A stretch of 64,000 nucleotides of DNA from Crossaster papposus (taxonomy: Eukaryota; Echinodermata; Asteroidea; Velatida; Solasteridae), in the NCBI GenBank assembly GCA_037893245.1, contig JBAIAA010000008.1:3058501-3122500 (forward strand). Direction: 5' to 3'. This document shows, piece after piece, positions 58,667 to 64,000 of the stretch (position 1 is its first letter; every line of letters starts with the position of its first letter). Below the pieces are notes generated by a model. It did no database searches, had not been told where the DNA came from, and saw only the letters and a list, made by a program, of their open reading frames with translations. The translations under genes and the position numbers were made by a program.

Positions 58667-59206
58667 ATGGATGTTATAGCCTGGCACCGGGTTCGTCATA
58701 CTGTTCAGATGTTAGAGCGGGTGACTGAGTGCACAGGGCGCTATTTCAGCGAATTAAGCCTGTTACTCGTGATGGTTGTGTTTCTGGTCGTAGTGCTGCG
58801 TTACGGGTTTAGCATGGGTTCCATTGCTCTTCAGGAGTTGGCTGTTTATTTTCATGCGGCGCTTTTTCTGGGTGGGAGTGCTTATACCATCAAGCATCAT
58901 GGCCATGTGCGAGTCGACATTTTTTATCGACGTATGACGGCAACCCGCCAAGCCTGGGTTAACCTGCTGGGCACCGTGTTTTTTCTTTTTCCGGTGTGCC
59001 TGAGTATTGCCGGACTTAGCTGGGGCTACGTGACTCAATCCTGGGCCGTGATGGAAAGCTCTAAGGACCCAGGCGGTTTACCCTTTGTTTATCTGTTGAA
59101 AAGCCTGTTACTGGTGCTGGTGCTGACGTTGCTGGTACAAGGTATAGCAGACGTTTTAAAAAGTGTTCAACAGCTATTCGATAACAGGGAGCATAGCAAT
59201 GGTTGA
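58667..59206 (+). CDS. TRAP transporter small permease (DctQ-type)
   Basis: This 179-residue integral membrane protein has four helices (about 28-50, 60-80, 100-125, 145-168), the DctQ fold. ATG 58667 has GGAGG 8 bases upstream. It pairs with the large permease, whose start overlaps its stop by 8 bases. TRAP systems import organic acids or similar solutes using a sodium gradient; the substrate cannot be told because no binding-protein gene is adjacent. Confidence 0.9.
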   Translation: MDVIAWHRVRHTVQMLERVTECTGRYFSELSLLLVMVVFLVVVLRYGFSMGSIALQELAVYFHAALFLGGSAYTIKHHGHVRVDIFYRRMTATRQAWVNLLGTVFFLFPVCLSIAGLSWGYVTQSWAVMESSKDPGGLPFVYLLKSLLLVLVLTLLVQGIADVLKSVQQLFDNREHSNG

Positions 59207-60566
59207 TCTGTTGCCATTATTGCTCTTTGTGGTGGTCTGTTTAGTGTTGATACTGGGGTACCCCGTCGCCTTTTCATTAGCGGGCACGGCGTTGCTTTTC
59301 GCTGCGATAGGCAGTGTGACGGGCAGTTTCGATATCGCATTACTGCACGCCTTGCCTAGCCGCTTGTACGGTTTGGCGAGCAATCAAACGTTGATGGCTG
59401 TGCCGCTGTTTATATTTATGGGCGTGATGCTGGAGAAATCGCGCATTGCTGAAGCCTTATTAGAAAACATGTCACGACTGTTTGGCCGACGGCGAGGGGG
59501 GTTAGGCTTATCGGTGATCATTGTGGGTATGCTGTTGGCGGCCAGTACTGGCACTGTGGGGGCAACAGTCGTCACTATGGGGTTGCTGTCTCTGCCTGCG
59601 ATGTTAAAAAGTGGTTATTCACCGGCGCTGGCGACAGGCACAGTGTGTGCCACGGGGAGTTTGGGTCAGATTATTCCTCCGTCTATTGCATTGGTCTTAC
59701 TCAGTGATGTGTTATCGAGTGCTTATCAGCAGGCACAGTTGAGTCAGGGTATTTTTACACCGGATACCTTGTCAGTGGGTGACTTGTTTTTGGGCGCTGT
59801 CATTCCAGGGTTACTCTTGGTGTGTGCCTATGCCGTGTACTTGCTGGTGATTGCCCGGGTTTTTCCGAATCAAGTACCGGCAGTGACCACGATGGAGCGG
59901 CCTGATACCTTTGAACTCATTGTGAGTTTGTTAGCCCCCCTGAGTTTAATGGTGGCCGTTCTAGGCTCCATTATGATGGGAATAGCCACACCAACAGCAG
60001 CCGCCAGTGTCGGCGCTGTAGGAGCAACACTGCTCGCGTTGATTAAAAAAAAATTATCACGGGAAACCGTGAAAGCGGTAGCCAATGCAACGATGAGGGT
60101 AACATACATGGTGTTCCTCATCTTGATAGGGGCATCAATTTTTTCGCTGGTATTTAGAGGTTTTGGCGGGGACGAGCTGATTCAGTCAATGTTCAACCAC
60201 ATGCCCGGCGGTACTTTTGGTGCGATGCTGTTGGTGATGGGGGTGATTTTTCTTCTGGGGTTTATCCTCGACTTTATTGAAATCACCTTTGTGGTTGTAC
60301 CCATTGTCGGGCCTGTGCTGCTATCAATGGGGCTGGACCCTGTTTGGTTTGGCATAATGATTGCTGTGAATTTACAGACGTCATTCTTAACGCCGCCTTG
60401 TGGCTTTGCGTTATTTTATTTGCGAGGCGTTACACCGGCATCGGTGATGACTTCTGCGATGTATAAAGGGGTTGTACCCTTTATTGCTATTCAGTTGCTG
60501 CTCTTGTGCGCATTGGCTGTTTGGCCACAGCTGGCAACTGGGTTGCCAGATTGGTTTTATGGGTAA
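59199..60566 (+). CDS. TRAP transporter large permease (DctM-type)
   Basis: This 455-residue protein has about twelve membrane helices. The start ATG 59199 (MVDLLPLLLFVVVCLVLILG) with GGGAG upstream is preferred over the longer frame. Typical DctM segments are PLFIFMGVMLEKSRIAEALL, ATGTVCATGSLGQIIPPSIAL and NLQTSFLTPPCGFALFYLRG. It forms the Na+-coupled translocation pathway with DctQ. Translationally coupled to it. Confidence 0.93.
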   Translation: MVDLLPLLLFVVVCLVLILGYPVAFSLAGTALLFAAIGSVTGSFDIALLHALPSRLYGLASNQTLMAVPLFIFMGVMLEKSRIAEALLENMSRLFGRRRGGLGLSVIIVGMLLAASTGTVGATVVTMGLLSLPAMLKSGYSPALATGTVCATGSLGQIIPPSIALVLLSDVLSSAYQQAQLSQGIFTPDTLSVGDLFLGAVIPGLLLVCAYAVYLLVIARVFPNQVPAVTTMERPDTFELIVSLLAPLSLMVAVLGSIMMGIATPTAAASVGAVGATLLALIKKKLSRETVKAVANATMRVTYMVFLILIGASIFSLVFRGFGGDELIQSMFNHMPGGTFGAMLLVMGVIFLLGFILDFIEITFVVVPIVGPVLLSMGLDPVWFGIMIAVNLQTSFLTPPCGFALFYLRGVTPASVMTSAMYKGVVPFIAIQLLLLCALAVWPQLATGLPDWFYG

Positions 60567-60698
60567 TATACCCTTTGTATGTGAAGGTGTGAGGTTATAG
60601 GTAACGCACACATCAAATGACAATGGGTATCGATAGGAGTGAAAAGCAATACGATGATGGAGCACTGCTTTTCAGAATAATAAAAACAGGGAGTATGT

Positions 60699-61121
60699 AT
60701 GAATATCAACCCCATTACGTGTGAACCTTCACTGGACATTATGCCAGTACCTCAGGGAGAGTTAGCACTGAAGGTTATGGCGGACCGTTTCTCTGTAAAC
60801 AGTCATGGTGATGTTGTTGGCGGCTGGGTTGCCTTGCAAGTGGATCAGGCCGGTGAATGAGCCGCACGGAAAATAGCAGGTGTTGAACGCGTCGCCGCTG
60901 TGAGCATGGGTGGCATGAGCTTTTTACGTCCGGTAAAAATGGGCGATATCGTTGTTTTCTATAGTCAGACGACGGAAATTGGCCGCAGCTCTGTGACGAT
61001 TGACGTAGAAGCTTGGGTTGAAAAGGAGTCTCAAGCCGATAAATTGACAGAAGCAACTCTGGTGTTTGTGGCCATTGATGAAAATGGCCGAACCCGGCCC
61101 ATTGGTGGTGTGAGAAAATAG
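60699..61121 (+). pseudogene. YciA-like acyl-CoA thioesterase with an in-frame TGA
   Basis: This is a hotdog-fold thioesterase of about 140 residues from ATG 60699 (MNINPITCEPSLDIMPVPQG), with GGGAG upstream. The catalytic region is NSHGDVVGGWV. Codon 54 is TGA (60858-60860) in LQVDQAGE-stop-AARKIAG; the same frame then continues through VSMGGMSFLRPVKMGDIVVF to the end. A TGG-to-TGA change is the simplest cause. The distal part could restart at GTG 60900 but would lack the catalytic Asp. Confidence 0.82.
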
Positions 61122-61197
61122 TTGGATAAAAGGCGGCATATGCCGCCACCTTTAATTACTCTATATGCAGTGCGTATTCACAGAAAATATATTATTA

Positions 61198-62867
61198 CCT
61201 AAATCCTGCAATCCAAACCCGAACAGGTCAATCGCAGCAACTGATCAAGCCCTCCTGATTCTGATTATGCTACTATCGAGCAAATATTTACCTTTTCAGT
61301 GGATTTTAATCACATGAGCCGTCGTGTTTGGTTCATCTTACTGCTATTCCTGATATCAGGGCGCGATAACTCCTTCCGCATTAGCAGAATGTTTTTCTAA
61401 TCATCCATTGTTCGCTATTTACAAACAGTCACCTACTGCTAGCCAAGCATCCCACTCCGTTTGGTAGAGATGCTCTTTGTTACTGGCAACGGTCAACTGC
61501 CTGTTACCTGTCAACAGTTTTCCGGCAACCCGTATCATATAGCAGCGAATGCTTTCCGGCTCCCACTTCATCAACTGACGATTCCCACTCATCAGTGCCA
61601 TCCAACGTGTTGTATTGTAGGCCAGTATTGCACATTGCATAAGCGCACTGTTTGCCATGAAATGATCGGTTTTGATCTGCCCGAGAGCCATCTGGTTTTT
61701 GCACTCTTCGATCCAGGTTTCGCAGGTAGCCCGCTTGCCATACGCTTTATGGATCTCCCATGGACTCAACGACTCAGTAGTCACGTAGCAGAAGTAGTCG
61801 TACTCTGGCTTCGGGTCTAACAATTCGCACTGGGTGTTTTCTGGCTTCCCGATCTTTCTTTGCCGGACAGCCACGAAGCAACGAGCCCGGTCCCAGTCAC
61901 CACAGCAGTGTTGAAACTCGCACCACTCCCACCCTGGCTGATGCACGACAGGTTGCCAGTCTTGCGGGATTAACAGTTTGTGTAGATTCTTCAGTTTGAC
62001 CTTAACCAGATAACGATGTCCTAAATCCTCCAGATAGGTCAGTAATGGTCCACCAAAGTAGCCACTATCAGCCCTGAAAAAAATCTTCATGTGGGAAGGC
62101 AGAGTAACCAGCAACTGTTTCATAAACTCTATGGAGCCATTAGCAGTGTAGGCATCACCACTTCGTAACCAACCCTGCAGCACTGCTTTGGTTTCCGCGC
62201 AAAAGGCCAGCTGCGGGTGGTACGACAGCGCCCCTCTTTTTTTCTCGTTAAACCCTTTCTTTGCGCCTTCCTGAAAACCAAAACAGGTTTTTACCGTAGA
62301 ATCGAGGTCAATGGTGACCTGTTTAAAAGCATAAACGGTAGATGTTCCTGAGCGCAGTGCCTGTTTCCAAACACTCTCCCTCATTTCGTGGACAGCGGTT
62401 TCCAGTTCAACGACGCTGGCAAAGTGGAACAGCTTTAAAATGCGTCCAAATTGACTGTCACAAGGAATGCGTTGAAAACGGGTGCATTCTCGGAGAACGC
62501 TATCCTGCCAGACCGTGCACACTTTCATCAGACTTTTGGCACCTGCCAGAATGCCGGTGGTTACCATCAGAATGACATCTGACAGTTGGAAAGTGGCATT
62601 AGAGCCTCGTTGAATATTAATCCGTTTGTCCAGTAGGTCGGCCAGCCCCATCCGGTTCAGGAAGCGAAACACAGGGATAAGTCCAGCCTGACTGGTAAGC
62701 GGCTTTTTAGCTTGAGTGAAATGTACCTTCCGCTGCTTCAAACGTGCTTTTGACTTGTTTTTTTTGCTCATTGAAAAAGTGATGCTTTATGAAACGAAAA
62801 CATCATTTAATCTCTTTATTCACGGGTGATTGCAACTTTTATTTCGATATTATTTGCAGGATTTAGG
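61198..62867 (-). mobile_element. IS1380-family element, copy 4
   Basis: The 1670-bp element has the perfect duplication TATTA (61193-61197 and 62868-62872). It enters the 3' end of the fumarylacetoacetate-hydrolase-family gene. Confidence 0.96.
61419..62771 (-). CDS. IS1380-family transposase (copy 4)
   Basis: This 450-residue frame is intact and nearly identical to copies 1 and 3 (private change KAVLQG for KEVLQG). All DDE motifs are conserved. Likely active. Confidence 0.94.
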   Translation of the reverse strand: MSKKNKSKARLKQRKVHFTQAKKPLTSQAGLIPVFRFLNRMGLADLLDKRINIQRGSNATFQLSDVILMVTTGILAGAKSLMKVCTVWQDSVLRECTRFQRIPCDSQFGRILKLFHFASVVELETAVHEMRESVWKQALRSGTSTVYAFKQVTIDLDSTVKTCFGFQEGAKKGFNEKKRGALSYHPQLAFCAETKAVLQGWLRSGDAYTANGSIEFMKQLLVTLPSHMKIFFRADSGYFGGPLLTYLEDLGHRYLVKVKLKNLHKLLIPQDWQPVVHQPGWEWCEFQHCCGDWDRARCFVAVRQRKIGKPENTQCELLDPKPEYDYFCYVTTESLSPWEIHKAYGKRATCETWIEECKNQMALGQIKTDHFMANSALMQCAILAYNTTRWMALMSGNRQLMKWEPESIRCYMIRVAGKLLTGNRQLTVASNKEHLYQTEWDAWLAVGDCL

Positions 62868-63498
62868 TATTAAGCGACATTGTTATTTTGTTTCCTGTTA
62901 TTAGTGGGCCAACTCCAGCAGGGGTGCCTGTTAGTACAATGTCACCTGGCAGCAAGGTAAAGTGCTGGCTGATATAACAAATGAGCCCTGCTATTGATGT
63001 CAGCATTTGGTCTGTCGTTCCCTCCTGCCGTGTTTCGCCATCAATCTCTAAGCATATATGCAGATCAGATACATCACCTGCATGCTCTTTGGCAATAAAC
63101 CCCGACAGAGGGCAGCTGTCATCAAAGGCTTTGGCTATTTCCCAGGGCAATCCCTTTTCTTTGAGCTGAGACTGTTTGTCCCGAAGGGTGAGATCCAGGC
63201 CAAGCCCGACGGCCTTAATACCGGCTATTGCTTCTTGCTCACTGACTGTTGTCAGGGGCTTATCAATGAGTAATGCAATTTCCAGCTCATGGTGTACCGC
63301 GCCTCGCTCAGACGGCAGTCGAATGGGGCTTTCTGCGTGACACAATGCTGTGGAAGGTTGGATGAAGAGCACAGGGGCATCAGGTATCTGGTTGTTAAGT
63401 TCATGTGCATGCGCTGCGTAATTTCTACCGACACAAACCACCTTACCCGCAGGCAATTTTATTCTATCGCCACTGATCCAGCGGTGCCAGTATTTCAT
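62863..63498 (-). CDS. Fumarylacetoacetate-hydrolase-family protein, last residues replaced by IS1380
   Basis: The start ATG 63498 (MKYWHRWISGDRIKLPAGKV) with AGGA upstream gives 211 residues. The FAH fold shows VCVGRNYAAHAHEL, the metal-ligand pair HHELEIALLI and the acidic residue in LGLDLTLRDKQ, plus VLTGTPAGVGPL. It resembles YcgM-type acylpyruvate hydrolases. IS1380 supplies the stop; removing it gives SLNNIFSVNTHCI, so only about the last ten residues are lost. Activity may survive. It is divergent from the rrn-type promoters. Confidence 0.87.
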   Translation of the reverse strand: MKYWHRWISGDRIKLPAGKVVCVGRNYAAHAHELNNQIPDAPVLFIQPSTALCHAESPIRLPSERGAVHHELEIALLIDKPLTTVSEQEAIAGIKAVGLGLDLTLRDKQSQLKEKGLPWEIAKAFDDSCPLSGFIAKEHAGDVSDLHICLEIDGETRQEGTTDQMLTSIAGLICYISQHFTLLPGDIVLTGTPAGVGPLITGNKITMSLNT

Positions 63499-63797
63499 AC
63501 AGTGTCCTTTTTGTGTTGGCCCATTGAGAACGTCGGCTTTAACTATTAAAAGCAGGTAAACAAACAGCATTCAGTATAAGTAACTCTCATTATAATGAAT
63601 ACAGGGGTATTTAAGCCCATTGTCTGAATATCGATAGATACTGAATGCATCATGGCTGTCTGGAAAAAGGGAGGGAGCAATAAAAGGCATAGTAGGTATT
63701 TCTCCTCGGTTGCGCTATTCAGCCATCGCCCTATAATTCGTTTCCAGTTCGGGCAGCACGCCTTTTCGGTTCTTCATCTCCCACGTCAAAACGCGGG

Positions 63798-63830
63798 TTG
63801 ACAGGAAGATCTGAAACGGTAGAATGCGCC
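63798..63830 (+). promoter_or_regulatory. rrn-type promoter, upstream site
   Basis: TTGACA (63798-63803), a 16-bp spacer, TAGAAT (63820-63825) and the discriminator GCGCC (63826-63830). The 16-bp spacing with a GC-rich discriminator is the hallmark of stringently controlled rrn P1 promoters. Confidence 0.6.
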
Positions 63831-63934
63831 TCCACTGACTCAGACGGGTTAGTGAGTTGAACAGCTTCTTTCGCTTCTTAACGAAGCCGCGATGATCACT
63901 TCGAACACGAAATGATCGCCACGAAAAAGAACGC

Positions 63935-63962
63935 TTGACAACGAAACGGGTCGCGGTAAGAT
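63935..63962 (+). promoter_or_regulatory. rrn-type promoter, downstream site
   Basis: TTGACA (63935-63940), a 16-bp spacer, and TAAGAT (63957-63962), followed by GC-rich AGGCGGCC. The spacing is the same as in the upstream site 137 bp away. Tandem promoters of this kind commonly precede 16S rRNA genes. Confidence 0.6.
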
Positions 63963-64000
63963 AGGCGGCCTTGCTTGACGAAACAAACGCTTCGTCAGCC

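Larger units (their letters stand above)
63499..64000 (+). other. Non-coding region with possible rRNA operon promoters
   Basis: No gene is seen. The left part holds the FAH-gene promoter side. The right part carries two strong promoter-like sites (listed separately), consistent with the leader of an rRNA or tRNA operon that starts outside the window. Confidence 0.5.

Noticed and set aside
1..64000. CRISPR array, prophage or toxin-antitoxin locus
   Set aside because: I saw no short regularly spaced repeats, no cas genes, no phage structural genes and no convincing paired toxin-antitoxin genes. The repeats present are explained by IS elements and MITEs.

Overview
The window looks like part of a gammaproteobacterial chromosome from a host-associated marine lineage. 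Endozoicomonas or a relative in the Oceanospirillales is my best guess. This is an inference from gene content (pst/phoU, LapBC-type secretion genes, pntAB, gor, maeA, TRAP transporter, prlC-yheV) and the extreme load of insertion sequences; no rRNA gene is present to confirm it. Roughly a third of the 64 kb is mobile DNA: seven copies of an IS4/IS701-like element (called IS-A here), four IS1380-family copies plus one fragment, one each of ISAzo13-, IS630-, IS21- and IS1595-family elements, scattered pieces of an unassigned element (called ISX here), and at least four MITE-like inverted-repeat elements.

Layout. 1-3.8 kb: IS-A cuts the 3' end of a large low-complexity/coiled-coil protein gene. 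3.9-7.6 kb: Pho-box-led pstA-pstB-phoU. 7.8-16.6 kb: a type I secretion locus (LapB-like exporter ATPase broken by ISAzo13 and IS1380, LapC/HlyD-like adaptor, and a 736-residue VCBS-type protein). 16.6-22.8 kb: IS630, a pentapeptide-repeat protein, a DsbA-like thiol protein and a ZntA-type metal ATPase with a palindromic operator candidate. 22.9-28.8 kb: nested mobile elements (IS1380, ISX pieces, IS21, IS-A). 28.8-39.3 kb: gor, a broken secreted-protein gene, cutC with an amber codon, maeA, a nitroreductase, an SmtB-like zinc sensor and an unknown gene split by IS-A. 39.3-44 kb: a second mobile-element cluster. 44-51.3 kb: pntAB, fabH between two MITEs, yheV and a MITE-broken prlC. 51.4-58.5 kb: a gamma-carbonic-anhydrase-like protein, a dCache-HAMP-GAF sensor split by IS-A, a secreted unknown protein, and a PstS-like gene split by IS1595 with its own Pho box. 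58.6-63.5 kb: a TRAP dctQM pair, a YciA-like thioesterase with an in-frame TGA, IS1380 copy 4 and a fumarylacetoacetate-hydrolase-family gene clipped by it. The last 200 bases hold two promoters of rRNA-operon type, so an rrn operon may begin just past the window.

Working together. The intact genes mostly serve phosphate uptake control, redox balance (gor, pntAB, maeA), metal handling (zntA, SmtB-like regulator) and central metabolism. Genes for surface adhesion, sensing, peptide turnover, copper handling and the phosphate-binding protein are broken by insertions or single stop codons. This fits ongoing gene loss in a host-restricted bacterium. No CRISPR array, prophage or tRNA gene was recognised. 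I found no clear new multi-gene system; the strongest unusual signals concern mobile-element target choice, element-driven rearrangement and regulatory sites.
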